From Turbatrix aceti (Eukaryota; Nematoda; Chromadorea; Rhabditida; Panagrolaimidae): a stretch of DNA of 64,000 bases. Location: assembly GCA_963969345.1 (NCBI GenBank), contig OZ017768.1, positions 10,828,193 to 10,892,192 of the forward strand, written 5' to 3'. Position 1 is the first letter of the stretch; each line of letters starts with the position of its first letter. Made by a program: the position numbers and the translations under genes. The notes under the pieces are model-generated. The model ran no database searches. It worked only from the letters and a program-made list of their open reading frames with translations, and was not told the origin of the DNA. Shown here in pieces: positions 1 through 12,119 of the stretch.

Positions 1-578
1 TAAATAAAAATCAATTTTACAGCGATCTGTGTTATTTTTGTGTTTTTGTGTCGAATGGAAGAGTAAACGAGTATGTACTCCTGTTTTTTAACTGATTTCA
101 GCCTGGTTGTTTTTATTAATTTTTTTAAAATTCGTTTGTTCAACCTAAAATGAAATTTTTTCACTGATCATCAGCATGCGACGTTGCTGCAGCATGTTCA
201 TTCTAAAACTTTTTGCAAGGACAACACTTCTGATGTGTATTTCGAGCACGGGCGGATAAACACTGAACTGTGATCATGATTTGTGGTCTTTGTTCATTTG
301 TGACAGATGGTGGAGCAGTAGGATGGGGAAGAAACAGTTTTTTTTTAACTGAAGGCCGAATGAAGCCAATCTGTTAAGTAAATACGCAACCATCAAAATC
401 GCCGAGGAAGTCCAATAAACGCCAAAAACACTCGCATAACGCGTGAATAACAACTTTCCAACTTTTCGTGGTTTCACCACGAAAAAATTGGTGTTTTTCT
501 ATTGAAAATTGCAAAGCTTTTTGTCCAATCTTTAGCTTCTAGATCCCTTTTTTGTAGCTGTTCTGTGAAAGTTTTGTC

Positions 579-1134
579 ATGGTCACGAATCCGAAGATGT
601 GTAAGCTGCTCGCGAGCAATGGCTCCGAGTTTCTCATCGAAGAGAGCTTGCTCAGACAGGAGTGCACTCTTGTCGACATGAAGTTTTCAGGTTGGGTCTT
701 TTTATTTTTTTTCGATTTTTGAAGGATTGTTTTCAGAAAGTCAAGAAGTCAACGAAAAACCTATGGCACTGCCCGCGCTCTCAGCAGATGTCTTGGAGGT
801 TGTCCTTGCTTTTGTGAGGCTGCACAAGGATTCTGAAAAGTACAAACCCCCGACGCACGCTGCAGCAAGCCAGCTGGATGCCATCGACGAGGACTTTGTC
901 TCCAAGGTCGAGAATTCCATCTTCATCGACGTCATCAATGGCGCTCACGTGCTGGGCTGCGAGAGACTCGTCGATGCGGGGCTCTTGTTTCTGAGAAAAC
1001 TCATCACTGGCCTCGACCTTCACTCCATCCGGGAACTCTGCAAACTGGAATGTGACATCACCCCGGACGACGTTGAAAAGTTGAACAAGGATGTCATCTT
1101 CTATGAAGACAGCAAGGATCGATTATGTGAGTAA
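579..1134 (+). CDS. SKP1-related SCF subunit (skr-like)
   Basis: Two exons, 579-690 and 737-1134, join in phase 1 to give a protein of about 132-170 residues depending on the exact start and end; as modelled it has 169 residues. The N terminus (KLLASNGSEFLIEE) is the BTB/POZ start of SKP1 proteins, followed by a short acidic loop. The middle has the YKPP-like segment, the D..F..K....IF.D.I.GA.VLGCERL core, and a C-terminal IRELCKLECDIT block that matches the F-box-binding helices. SKP1 links F-box proteins to cullin-1 in SCF ubiquitin ligases. The end is divergent: the usual WC(E/D)EK tail is replaced by a short run ending in RLCE. An AATAAA-like signal lies near 1222. A GTGAGT follows codon L168, so a further exon cannot be excluded. 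The family call is firm; orthology to a particular nematode skr gene is not. Confidence 0.82.
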
Positions 1135-1649
1135 CTGATTTTGTTGGTTTTTTTTGTTCACACATGGGTCAACTGTGAGTTTTTTGTGCATTCTAATTTT
1201 TTTCTGTTTGTTTGTACCTATAATAAAGTGTTCTGAGATGCAAAAAAGTAGAATGGAGTACCGCTGTAACAATTTGAAAAATCAAAATAGATCAAAAATT
1301 GCACTGCGCCTTTCTGATGTCACTAATAACAGATTCAAAATTCACTGATTGAACTTCGAGATCTAATGTAAGATGATTGGTAAACTACGAGTTAAATTAC
1401 AAAATTGTCATCACTGCCAAACGTTGAGTTACTTTTCAAATGATCGCAAAATATAATAATTATGACAAATTTGGATATGTTGCACGATGTTGTTTGTTTG
1501 GCAGTAATAGGGTTCAATTCAAAGCTGTCATCAATGATTGTAAAAAACTGAAATCGTTTGTGCAAAATGGTCTATGGTTAGAGTTACTATCACTGGTGCA
1601 ACTATGATGCCTTTCATTAATGCCTAAAAAAGTACACTGCTATATTATA

Positions 1650-1960
1650 TTTATTTACAAACACCCGCCCGCACTCGCATAAGGAGCACAACAGGGGGGG
1701 AGGCCTTGCGCGCGAATGTTTATTTTTGTGACAAATTCGCGTTCATGTGCTTTGTTGCGCTCCGCAATTCTAATTTATTTGTTTTTATCGAAGGAATTTG
1801 AATAAGCATCACAGGAAGATGGATAATGTTGCGCGGTGCGCTTCATTGTGCTCCTTCATTTTCGTTCCGACCCTTGATAGCTCCTACGCGCCTTTCTCTC
1901 CCGTTGTGCTCCTTTAGTGCTCTTTATGCGAGTGCGGGCGAGGAAACAATCCCCAATAAA
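1650..1960. mobile_element. Short inverted-repeat element (MITE-like)
   Basis: Inverted arms at about 1665-1692 and 1903-1943 share the core CGCCCGCACTCGCATAA and a nearby GGAGCACAA. The inside is about 210 bp, GC-rich compared with its surroundings, and has no coding potential. It lies in the SKP1-like/WDR35 intergenic stretch (1135-2198), in which I see nothing else. Target duplication is not clear. Confidence 0.6.
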
Positions 1961-2198
1961 TATGTAGATTTTTTATGCTGAGCGCAGTTACAGTGTGGCA
2001 AATTTATTGTAAATACGAAATATGATGGTAAACTGTTGGTTATAAACGTTCCACTGGAGGCGTCGTTTATTCAAAGACTGTTTTATACACCCGTTTCGGC
2101 GCGGCTTAAGCCAAGTCGCCATGGATACGCGCATGGCCAGACGCGCTTGCTTCTTACCAAGTACTTATTTTTATTAAAAAATATTTTCTACGCTAATC

Positions 2199-5100
2199 AT
2201 GGAAGTCAAAGTATTCATTTACCTTCGACAAAAGGTTAGTTTTTAAACCAAAAGTCTGGAGCAGAATGAGTATTTTCAGTTAACTGTTCCCTTCACCCGC
2301 GAACTCAAAACAGTGACCTGGAATTACAACCGAGGCTTCATCTGTGCAGGTGGCGTGGATGGATCGGCTCGACTTTTTAAACTTCATCCTGAGAGTGGAG
2401 GTTTGGGGTTGAGAAAAAAAATTGATAAAGCTTTTTCGAGTTTTTTAGACAAGGCATCCAACAACCCATTCTACATGAACAGCCCGCTGGAAGGGCATGG
2501 CTCCACCTGTCTGTCACTTTCTGGGGCATTGGAATTTTATGTACACCTTGCCAACCTGTGTTTATTTCAGCCAGTGTCCACATAGCGCGATGGAACGAGT
2601 ACTACCAAAAGCTGACCACATCCGACGACACCGGCATGATCATCGTATGGGCACCCAACCAGGACAACACGTGGTACGAGGAGATGATGAACAATCGAAA
2701 TCGGTCGGTCGTTGTCGACATGAAATGGAGTCACGACGGCGAGAGGGTCGCCATTGCCTATGAGGATGGTGGGTTGGGTTATATATCGATTTTTTTATAA
2801 AATAATGAAAAAACTGTTGCGTATTTTCTAAATTTGAAGAAAAAAAACTAGCCAATAAATTTTATGAAAACATTTTTAATTCAAAAAAATTACAACTAAA
2901 AAAAATTATATTACAGGCCAAGTCATCGTCGGATCTGTGGACGGTAACCGAATATGGTCCAAGGAAGTGACCAGTAACCTGTCGTGCGTCGCCGTAGGTG
3001 ATTTAAAAACTGAACGTATCTGTTTATTTTTTTAGTTTAATGCCGATAGTTCGATCCTTCTTTTGGGTCTTAGTGACGGTGATGTCGACGCTTACGATTC
3101 TAACGGGAATTTTATCGTATGTTTTTTTTTGCAAATATTTTTCAGTAACACCCTATTTTTTAAGTTCAAAGTCCCTATGTTGTGCCTCGACAACGTCGAA
3201 ATTGAAGCGGCTCTTGCGACTAGTATGCTTTTTATTTAAATTAAACTGTTTGCATGATTGATCCGTTTTAGAAGACGCCAAAAAAGACCGAATTGTCTCG
3301 ATGGAGTACTACGTCCCTGCCCTGAAGGCACACGATCCCGAGCCCCGTGGAGGAGTCGACAACTTCATCACGGGTCCGGATTTTTTGCCCCGGGCTGCCA
3401 AGCCGGACGCCAGTGATAAAAATTTTGTGGCGAAAGCCAAAATTTCACCGAATCGACCGCGATTTGCCATCGCGTTTTCCTTTGGCGTTTTGCAGCTCAT
3501 GAAACATGAGCAGGATACTCGTGAGTTTTTTTAAGGAATATGTTTTTATGGGCGAGGTTGGGAATATTTGAGTGTGAGATACGTGTTTGAGGCACAATAG
3601 ATGGGTTGTTTTTTGCGGATTAAAACAATCACAATATGAAATTTATCGTCTACAAAACTTAAAATTATAAATGCATTTTGTATTTCGACCCCTTCATATC
3701 GATATTTTCAAAAAAACATATTTTTATTAAACATCCCACCAAAACTCAAAAAACCCCCAATCACGCGTTGTCAGCATCGTAGACCACGCCAACCTGGCGA
3801 CGAACCTCATCAATGATATCGATGATCGTGCGCGAAGCTTCGTGGGAATGAATGTCGCTTTGCCTGTGTCCAGCGGTGACGCGGTCGTAGACGTGGTCGG
3901 CCTCGTAGTTGAGTCCAGCCGAGTTGAAAAAGTTGAAGTGACCGCCTTCAACGGTTGGAACGGGGTACTCGATGACTTCAGGCTGGGAAGTGGGCGTCAC
4001 TCCGCCGCGGTTGATGATGAGCTTGTCGGGCGCCCAGAAAATACGAGGGATCTAAAAAAATAACTGGCCTTTTTGTATAAGTTAAAAAAATTAAACTGAA
4101 CCTCGAGGTAGCCATTAGAGAAGGTAACGGTAGCACTCGACGGCGAGGTGTCCTCCCCGGAGCAGAAGAGACTCGCTCGACCGCCTGAGGGGAACTGGAG
4201 GATGATCGACGTCCACAGATCCGCGCCATCTGCGTTCTTCGTTCCGACGGCCGTAATCTTGCTCGGCTTCTCCGGAAAAACAAAGTTGGCGAACTGGACG
4301 AGATAGAGTCCAATGTCGCTGAGCGGAGACGCGCCCTGGCGGACGTGAAAGCGGTTGGCCGGCAGCTGGGGGGCCGTGAAGTTGACGATGACCGACTTGA
4401 GCGAGCCGAGCTCACCCTTCTTGATCTCCTCGCGAATGCGTTGGTAGGCGGGGAAGAAACGGCTCCAGACAGCTTCCATCAGGAAAACTTTTTTCTCCTC
4501 AGCACGGGTCAGGAGCTGGTTGACTTCACGGGAGTTGACTGCGAGGGGCTTCTCGCAGAGGACCTTTTTGCCGGCATCGATAGCCTTCAGGGCGACTTTG
4601 AGGTGCTCGCTGTTGACCACACCGATGTAGACGGCGTCTGGAAGAAAATAGATGGAATAAAGGGTTAGAAGGTGTCATCAAAAAACTGCATCAATTTTTT
4701 TCGAAAAAACATTGTCTCAACACGAAAACTATCCGTTTGTCAATTAAGCGCACAATGCCAAAACCATGCTTAACAGACACTCTGCGAGCCGATTTAGGAC
4801 CAAGGTGGGGAGAAGGACACATCATTTTGACACTTTCAAATGTTTTGAGTCAGAGTTGTAGGCCTTCGGGGGAAAGGTCCAAAGCCGCGATATTTTATTT
4901 TATAAAATTCGGATTCACGAGATTCGGCTTCAGAAGTGTTTTTCACAAAAAATAGTGCCCTGTGCTACGTTGGTCATAGAAATTTATGAAAAAATTAACA
5001 TAAGGGTTTCTGAGGACGGCGTATCCAATGACATACTCAGAATTTTTTTTCAGTTACGGTAATTATCGGATTTTTTGATATCATACGTTTTCAAACCGCC

Positions 5101-8100
5101 ATCATATTCGGATCTCCAACTTAAGCGGTAATTCGATAAGCCTATCTTCTTCCCCGTTGTTTTTTGTATCGGAAAAAGTAAAACGCAAAAAAAAATCGCG
5201 TGCCCAAGATTGTCATAAATTTTAATTTATGCTCCAGACTCGACACCGAAGCCCTGCGCGCAACGTGCACGCATAGTTTTGCGCTGCTGCACACGCGTAT
5301 TGACCTTTATTTTTTAGGCGCATGCCTAACTTATTACAAAACCCGTTTTTAGAACCATTCAATAGGTGTTCCAAGGCGGGAAGGTGTACAGTAGTCTCAC
5401 CTGTAAAATGCCTGAGGCTATTAGCCATGAACATTTTGACAAAAATGACCTATTCTATCTTTTAGAGAATTCAATTCTCTATGGTGTATAAAATTTTCAG
5501 ATTTTTGCCGTTATTTTTGGATACTGTAGCTTAATTTGCCCAACATGTTCTAAATTTGACTTCAAATTAAGAGATTTTTATTTCTTAAGAGAAGCGTCGG
5601 CAGGAAAATGAAGGTTAAACTTGGTGTATGTTTTTTAAATTAATGTACCGAACCCAAAAATAAAGGTCAAAATCTGAAAATTTCATACTCCATAGAGAAT
5701 TGAATTCTCTTAAAGATAGATTAGGTCATTTTTGTTAAAATGTTCATGGCTAATAGCCTCGGGCATTTTACAGGTGAAGCTTGGAAAAAAGACTACTGTA
5801 CACCTTCCCGCCTTGGCACACCTATTGAATGGTTCCAAAAACGATTTTTATAATAAGTTAGGCATGTGTCTAAAAAATAAAGGTCAATACGCGTGTGCAG
5901 CAGCGCAAAATCATGCATGCACGTTGCGCGCAGGGCTTCGGTGCGGAGTCTGGAGCATAAATTAAAATTTATGATAACCTTGGGCACGCGATTTTTTTTC
6001 GTGTTTTACATTTTTCGATACAAAAAACAACGGGGAAGATGATAGGCTTATCGAATTACCGCTTAAGTTGGAGATCCGAATATGATGGCGGTTTGAAAAC
6101 GTATGATATCAAAAAATCGATAATTACCGTAACTGAAAAAAAATTCTGAGTATGTCATTGGATCCGCCGTCCTCAGAAACCCTTATGTTAATTTTTTCAT
6201 AAATTTCTATGACCAACGTAGCACAGGGCACTATTTTTTGTGAAAAACACTTCTGAAGCCGAATCTCGTGAATCCGAATTTTATAAAATAAAATATCGCG
6301 GCTTTGGACCTTTCCCCCGAAGGCCTACAACTCTGACTCAAAACATTTGAAAGTGTCAAAATGATGTGTCCTTCTCCCCACCTTGGTCCTAAATCGGCTC
6401 GCAGAGTGTCTGTTAATCGTTGGTAGTTTTGGCACATATCGCCAGTACAACATTTTTTGAACGTAATTTATATTTCTTCATCTCAAAACATTTAAAAAAA
6501 TACTTACCAACATCACTCTGTGCCAGAAGTTCATCATACGAGCCGAAAACTTTGGTCTCGGGGGCGAGCTGCAGCTTGGTACGAAAAGCGGTAGCCCGAT
6601 CGACGCTCGAAGCTCCGAGAGCCACGACCTTGTGCGGACGCTTGGCGGCACGAAGCGAAGTGACGAAATCTGAGCTGATATTTCCACAGCCGAGGATTCC
6701 CCATCGAAGAACAGCCGTCATCTTTTTTATCTTCTTTGTCGTCGAATGTAGCGCAATGTGTACAAAATATATGTGCACGGAAAAACACAACAACCAACCG
6801 AGTGACTAAAGCAAACGCTATTTATACGCGGACGTTAGTTGTGTGTTGTGGTGCTTTGTATTGCCCCGAAGGGGCGGGGTGTATTTTCTCTATTCTATAT
6901 GTACTTTTTTGTTTTTTTTGGCTATGTATGCCCTATAACCCATGGTTCATAGATGACAGGGGGCAGCGAAACAATATTTGTGATTTTAAAAACAAATGAA
7001 CGGAAATCTGTTTTTAAAAGTCAAGGGCAAGGAACGTGGTGAAATAACTGCTACCTGAAAGTACTTTTTTTAAATAATATTTTGTAGTTATTTTTTTATT
7101 GATGAAAGGAACAACGATCGCAAACATGTTTCTTTAGTGCCTGATTTTTTGAAAACTCAGCAGTTTTTCTTTTTATGAGCAATTTTCCGTGAATTAACGC
7201 AGGCTACGCGAACGATAAGATTTTCAAGGTTATTTGGTGCTCTTTGTCACGACTGTGGCCAGACAGGGCAAAGTAAGCAAAGATCACACAGCAACAGCCC
7301 AGCAGACGATAAGCACGTGCAATTTTGCTATAAATGCACTTCAATTTTTTTTGTTGTCAAAAATAAACATGTATGTTGTGCTGTAGGATGTTTTCGTTGT
7401 CACCACATGCAATCAACGGGGAAGGATACGTCATTTGTAAATGCACTTACCACAGGGAAACTGACGTATAATATTTTAGATGGAGAGAGAACACGTTTAG
7501 GGGTACAAAAAACACTAAATAGAGCAAAGTTGCAAAATATGAAGAAAAAAACATTTCACACTACATAAATTTTAGAACCGATTGTAATCCGCGAACGCAA
7601 CACACTCTTCAAACAAGTCAGTTGGTCTCCGGATGGCACATACCTCGCCGTCGGCGCCCTGGTCAACAACCGGAACAATGAATCTAATAACGTTATGTTT
7701 TTGATGTCGGCTTACGGCGAGAAATACCAAGCGCTTATGCTGCCCAAATTTAACTTCAACTGCTTTGCTTGGAAAGGGGACGGGTTGTCGATTGGATGCG
7801 GCATCGATAACAACCTCTATCTGGCCACCATAAAACCGAGATACAAGTGGGCGTACTGTAACAAAACTGTAATCTACTGCTATGAACAACTGAATGAAAT
7901 CGAGGATATTCTCGTTTTTTATGAAACTAAGATGGACGAAAAGTACTCCAAGCCTCTCATTGGCATGCTGAATATCGATGCTTGGGGGGATTATTGCGTG
8001 CTTGGCATCCATACCAACGAGGTGGGTGGTCCCTATCTTCTGCAAATCTGCAACAGCATTGGCACGCCGGTAGATCAACAGCTTATTTCTGTGAAGCCAA

Positions 8101-11022
8101 CTTACCTAGCTATGGACGGAAATGTGGTGGTGGCGGCGAGCAAGGAAAACTTTGTGGTCTGGCACTACACGGTGCCTCGCATGACGACACTCGACGCTTA
8201 CAGACCAGCATCTAACGATCCATCGGTTGTGAAGGAATGGTAAGTTGTTGTTGTTTGTTTTTGAAAATTGAGTTTTGAAAAACAACTGCTGAAGAAAATA
8301 ATTTGTAAATCATTTGTTGAAACAGCCGCGGGCTATGCAGGTGGCCAATGCTAGCTGAGGCCCTATTTTTATGACTCCGTGGCGCAACGGTAGCGCGTCT
8401 GACTCCAGATCAGAAGGTTGCGTGTTCAAATCACGTCGGGGTCAATACACTTTTTTAAATTTTAACTGGCATTTGGGCCACTTTAATCATCCAATTTATT
8501 TTTTTGAATTTTGTAAACTTTCTGTGAAAAGTTTATGTTGTTTTTTAGCAATCTGTTAAAGATGGCCTTTTTTTAGCCAAGTCTACAACATCGACTACGT
8601 CAAGGAAAACGCACGTCCTTCAACCTCCCGAACATCTGGATTTGGGGCGCCAAAAGCAACCGATTATATAAAATCTGTTTGCGTGGGTGCTACTTTTTTT
8701 CTTGTAGTAAGCTTTTTTAACTGAAAAACGATTTTTAATGGTACTATTCTTTTTGACTTAAAAAAATTGTTTAGTCCAGAGAAAGTGGCGCCCTCCACAA
8801 ATACTCCCTCCCAGAAGTCACGCTTCTGCAACGTCATCAATTGGGCTACGCCGCAGAACGCATGTGCCTGAACTGCGCAAGCAACAGACTGGCCGTTATC
8901 ACGACGACAAATACGTTCAAGCTTTTTGACATTCGGGATAATTCAACCCAGGTTGTACCCAATTTCGAACGAAAAGATGTCTGGGATATGAAATGGGATT
9001 CTGACAAGGAAGACGCCATTGCCATCATGGAAAAGAGCCGACTTCACATTATTCAGGGCACGACGGGAGAGGATCCGGTACCGAACAACGGGTACATTTG
9101 CTCGTTCAAAGATCTCGTTGTAAGGACCATTGAGATGCAGACGGTGTACCAGAATCCGGACACCATCAATGCAAGTCTCATTGTTGATATCGAGGTCAAG
9201 GTTGGTTATCTTATATTTTTTTTGTAAAAAACTGTTTGTCTTCAGACTTTGCGAAAAGCAAAACAGTTGTTAGACGCCGGACAACTCAGCGAAGCTTGCG
9301 TTTTCATAGAAAAAAACAGTCACCCCAAGCTCTGGAGCCTTCTTGCCCAGGTAGCAATGCTGAACCTAGATTTTCAAACTGCGGAGACTGCCTTTGTCCG
9401 TCTTCGGCACTACGGCGGATTGTGCTTTGTCAAACGACTCCACACCATTCAATCTGACGCCTTGCAAAAAGCAGAAGTTCTTATCTTTTACGGTGATCTG
9501 GACGCCGCTGAAAAAATCTACCTCGAAAATGACCGTCGTGACCTGGCCATTGACATGCGACGCCGGATGCACGATTGGCGTCGGATTTTGACACTCCTCC
9601 AACAGTCGGGCGCCAACAGCAACGATGCAATGATGATCGAGGCTTGGCGCCACGTTGGTGATTACTACGCGGAACGGCAAAAATGGGCTCTCGCAGCCAA
9701 GCACTACAATACTGGACGGCACTTTGCACAGGCTGTGGATTGTTACATCAAGCTCGACGATTACAACAACATGATAAAATTGTCAGCGCAGTTGCCGGAG
9801 GGGCATGAAGTACTGTTGAGACTCGCAGAGCATTTTGCGGACTCAGGACTGTGCGAGAATGCCGTTGAGTGCTTTATCAAGGTAAACTGAAGTTCTGATT
9901 TCTGGTGAATAAATGAAAAAATGTTTTTAGTCCGACAAAATTGAAAACGCCTTGGACACCTGCATCCGGCTTAACCAGTGGGGAATGGCGGTCGAATTGT
10001 CAAAGAAGTACCACCTCAAAGACGTCGAAGGCCTTCTTAGCAAGTACGCATCCGAGCTTACAGGCAACAAGGAAAAGACCCTTGCTGCCGTCCAACTTTT
10101 TCGGAAAGCAGGAAAATATCTCCAAGCGGCAAGGCAGATTTTTGAAGTTTGTTTTGTTTTGTAAAACTGCTATTAAAACTTTCGTGTTTCAAGATCGCAG
10201 CGGAAGAATCCATCCATGCTACTGCACTTCGTCTCAAGAAACTCTACGTTTTGGGAGCAGTTTTAGTCGAACAGTACCGAGAAGAAGGAAAAAAGAAAGC
10301 AGGTGGCGAGGGTAAAACGAGTGCCACCGCTGCGCTTGATGGAATGCTGGAGGAAGACAGAAAACTTTCGTTGGCCGATTCTAAACTGATTGATTCGGCT
10401 TGGCGGGGCGCTGAGGCCTGGCACTTTTACATGCTGACCCACAAACAACTTTTTGAAAAACAATACGACAAGGCTGTCAAGACATGCCTAGTTGTCTGTG
10501 AATATGAGGATTTTGTAGATCCCTTTGAGTCTTCTTGCTTGCTGGGTGGGGGACAAAAAACTGCCTAATCAGTCATTATGTTGTTGCATTTTTAGCTCTA
10601 ACAAGCGTGCACGCTGGACAATACCAAATCTGCAGCAAGGCTTTCATGAAGATTGCCGCTCTCTCATCTGTGCCTCCGGAAACAAAGGAAATGTACAACA
10701 ACTTGGCGATGCAGATTTTTCTTGAGTATGTTTGCCAAAAACATATGCAAATGTAAACTGTCAAGTTTGCAAGCTCTTCAGGCACCAACCCTATGACACT
10801 CGGGACCAGAAAGTTGAATGCACATCATGTCAGATGGCAATTCCGGATTGTTCACTGGTTTGCCCAAATCCAAATTGCAATTCTCGGTTCCCGACATGCA
10901 TTGCATCGGGCAGGCCACTGCTAGACTACCAGTTCTGGCTGTGCCCAAACTGCAAGCACCGGGCGTATGAAAGTGAAATGCAGAGATTTAAATACTGTCC
11001 TTTGTGCCACTTTGAAATTTGA
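2199..11022 (+). CDS. WDR35: WDR35/IFT121, intraflagellar transport complex A subunit
   Basis: Sixteen exons keep frame throughout: 2199-2234, 2280-2400, 2449-2508, 2571-2768, 2917-2993, 3036-3116, 3165-3222, 3272-3520, 7576-8239, 8577-8706, 8775-9200, 9246-9881, 9931-10146, 10194-10545, 10596-10725, 10782-11022. They encode 1224 residues, against about 1170-1180 in mammals. The N-terminal half carries WD40 repeats (for example YYQKLTTSDDTGMIIVW and MKWSHDGERVAIAYEDG). The C-terminal half is a TPR-like helical solenoid with the family motifs DRRDLAI, RQKWALAAKHY, LNQWGMAVEL and RGAEAWHF. It ends in two zinc-ribbon-like CxxC pairs (CTSC, CPNC, CPLC). The protein is part of IFT-A, which drives retrograde transport in cilia; nematodes use it in sensory neurons. 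The ATG at 2199 gives the usual start MEVKVFIYLRQK. Intron 8 is 4.05 kb and holds another gene, and intron 9 holds a tRNA. Very strong call. Confidence 0.95.
3761..6721 (-). CDS. DHDH: Gfo/Idh/MocA oxidoreductase, dihydrodiol dehydrogenase-like
   Basis: Three exons on the minus strand: 6508-6721, 4102-4637, 3761-4051. They give 346 residues, close to the usual ~335 for trans-1,2-dihydrobenzene-1,2-diol dehydrogenases. The N terminus RWGILGCGNISSDF is the Rossmann dinucleotide-binding motif. CEKPLAVN, near residue 100, is the family EKP motif with the catalytic lysine. It is followed by LMEAVWSRFFPAY, LSDIGLY and GTKNADGADLW, all typical of this family. The enzyme is expected to be a cytosolic NADP-dependent dehydrogenase of dihydrodiols or aldoses; the substrate is not shown by sequence. 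The whole gene lies in antisense inside WDR35 intron 8. Its own intron 1 (4638-6507) is swollen by a palindromic element. Splice phases agree. Confidence 0.9.
4774..6412. mobile_element. 1.64-kb near-perfect palindromic (foldback) element
   Basis: The two halves are reverse complements with arms of about 735 bp (about 4774-5510 and 5670-6412) around a short centre near 5590. Terminal sequence CAGACACTCTGCGAGCCG is flanked by TTAA on both sides (4770-4773 and 6413-6416). This fits a TTAA target duplication, or a TA target with ends starting one base further out. There is no transposase; the only open frames repeat the arm sequence on both strands. The arms have few mismatches, so the copy looks young. 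A shorter diverged relative lies at about 32672-33375. It fills intron 1 of the nested oxidoreductase gene. Confidence 0.88.
8373..8444 (+). tRNA. tRNA-Trp (CCA)
   Basis: A 72-nt cloverleaf with no intron. The acceptor stem GACTCCG pairs with CGGGGTC at 8437-8443 (one G-U) and the discriminator is A8444. The anticodon stem-loop CTGACTCCAGATCAG has anticodon CCA. The A-box (TGGCGCAACGG) and B-box (GTGTTCAAATC) are both recognisable, so it should be transcribed by Pol III. It sits in WDR35 intron 9 in the same direction as the host gene. Confidence 0.95.
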
Positions 11023-11126
11023 GTATTCGATAACTGTACAGAATAATAATACATCAGAAAGCAATGTCTTATTTGCACTTATTTTGCACGTACACATAAG
11101 CATTGATTAATTATGGTTGCCTACGG

Positions 11127-11154
11127 AAAAGAAATCGCAAACACCTGGCTCGCT
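11127..11154 (+). promoter_or_regulatory. Upstream motif shared by two lectin genes (copy 1)
   Basis: The string GAAAT...AA.ACACCTGG with a GCT-rich end lies about 119 bp before the start codon of the first lectin gene. A very similar string lies at 12662-12688, about 100 bp before the start of the second. The E-box-like CACCTG is the invariant core. No other similarity in these upstream regions was noticed, so selection or recent duplication could explain it. Confidence 0.4.
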
Positions 11155-11259
11155 TTTTGTTATTAAAAACTGGAAGGACTATAGTTTTCTAAAAGCAGAT
11201 ACATTTCTTTTTATGTTAGATTACAACACCTTTACTATTTTTTTATCCAGATAAAAAAC

Positions 11260-12012
11260 ATGAAATTATTTACTGTTTCTAAAGCTAAAATGATCTTACT
11301 GATCGTATATGCACAAAGCATTATTTTTCCTAGAGCATTATCCGTCCCAACGTGTCCTCCTAAATTTGACTTCAACGCTACCATCGACGACGTTTCGAAG
11401 TGCTACGCCAATGTTCCCATACCAGGAAAAGGGTTGGAGCGATGTATATTTGCAACAGAGTGTCAGTTTCTTCACAACGATTCAATACCCGTGGTTATCA
11501 AATCTGAGGTCGAAAACCAAGTTCTTTGTATGTCTTTCTTGTGTTTAAATGTATTTTTAAATTTAAAAATATTTTTGTACGGAAATTTTTTTGTTACAGA
11601 TGATCAATACAGAAGCCTTCCCCCAGCTTTTATAGGATTGTATGTTCCATGCGGCAAACAATCAGATGGCACAAGCAGATACTTTGAATGGATCGATGGA
11701 TCGCCTTTAACCATAAATCATCTCAGAATCGATAATACTCAAAATTTTGCAACGCTTGGGTTTTTCAGGGCGGGGCCTTACTGGGATGACGCCGACGCAG
11801 GTCATCCGGTGGTATCGACAAACGTATTGTGCCAAATTGTTTTGGATTCTTCAAAAAATACAAATTTTTATTCTGTCAATAATACAGAACTTACAGTAAT
11901 GGGGGCCAAAGCTGGGAAGGCACAAGTTAACGGGGTAAATACGGTGAGGCAGGGGACTTTTTTACAGCACCTATATTTTATTTCAGCAGTGCTGTCGTAT
12001 GAAATTTTTTAA
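11260..12012 (+). CDS. C-type-lectin-like protein, lectin-only form (copy A)
   Basis: Two exons, 11260-11527 and 11600-12012, encode 226 residues. A hydrophobic N terminus to about residue 28 looks like a signal peptide. The CTLD follows: CPPKFDF, CYANV, a disulfide cysteine in TECQFLHNDSIP, the EVENQVL strand, FIGLYVPC, FEWIDGSPL and VLCQIVLDS. This is the fold pattern of C-type lectins (W/F-IGL, W-DGS, terminal C), but the EPN/QPD calcium-sugar motif is missing. N-glycosylation sequons (NAT, NDS, NNT) are present. The C terminus (FLQHLYFISAVLSYEIF) is mildly hydrophobic and ends where the fusion paralogs begin TM1. The phase-1 intron after the EVENQVL strand is shared with all paralogs. The ligand is unknown. 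Confidence 0.78.
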   Translation: MKLFTVSKAKMILLIVYAQSIIFPRALSVPTCPPKFDFNATIDDVSKCYANVPIPGKGLERCIFATECQFLHNDSIPVVIKSEVENQVLCMSFLCLNVFLNLKIFLYGNFFVTDDQYRSLPPAFIGLYVPCGKQSDGTSRYFEWIDGSPLTINHLRIDNTQNFATLGFFRAGPYWDDADAGHPVVSTNVLCQIVLDSSKNTNFYSVNNTELTVMGAKAGKAQVNGVNTVRQGTFLQHLYFISAVLSYEIF

Positions 12013-12119
12013 ACAAAAAATATATGTCAATTCTAATTCCAGTCACTAAAAAGTTTTAACTGTTGAATCCAAGATGTGCTTACGCTACTCAAAACAATTG
12101 AAAAAAATCAACAGATTCT

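Noticed and set aside
4345..4668. Open frame antisense to the oxidoreductase exon 2
   Set aside because: It is a shadow of the real coding exon on the other strand.
5222..5965. Similar 57-codon frames on opposite strands
   Set aside because: They are the two arms of the palindromic element, not genes.
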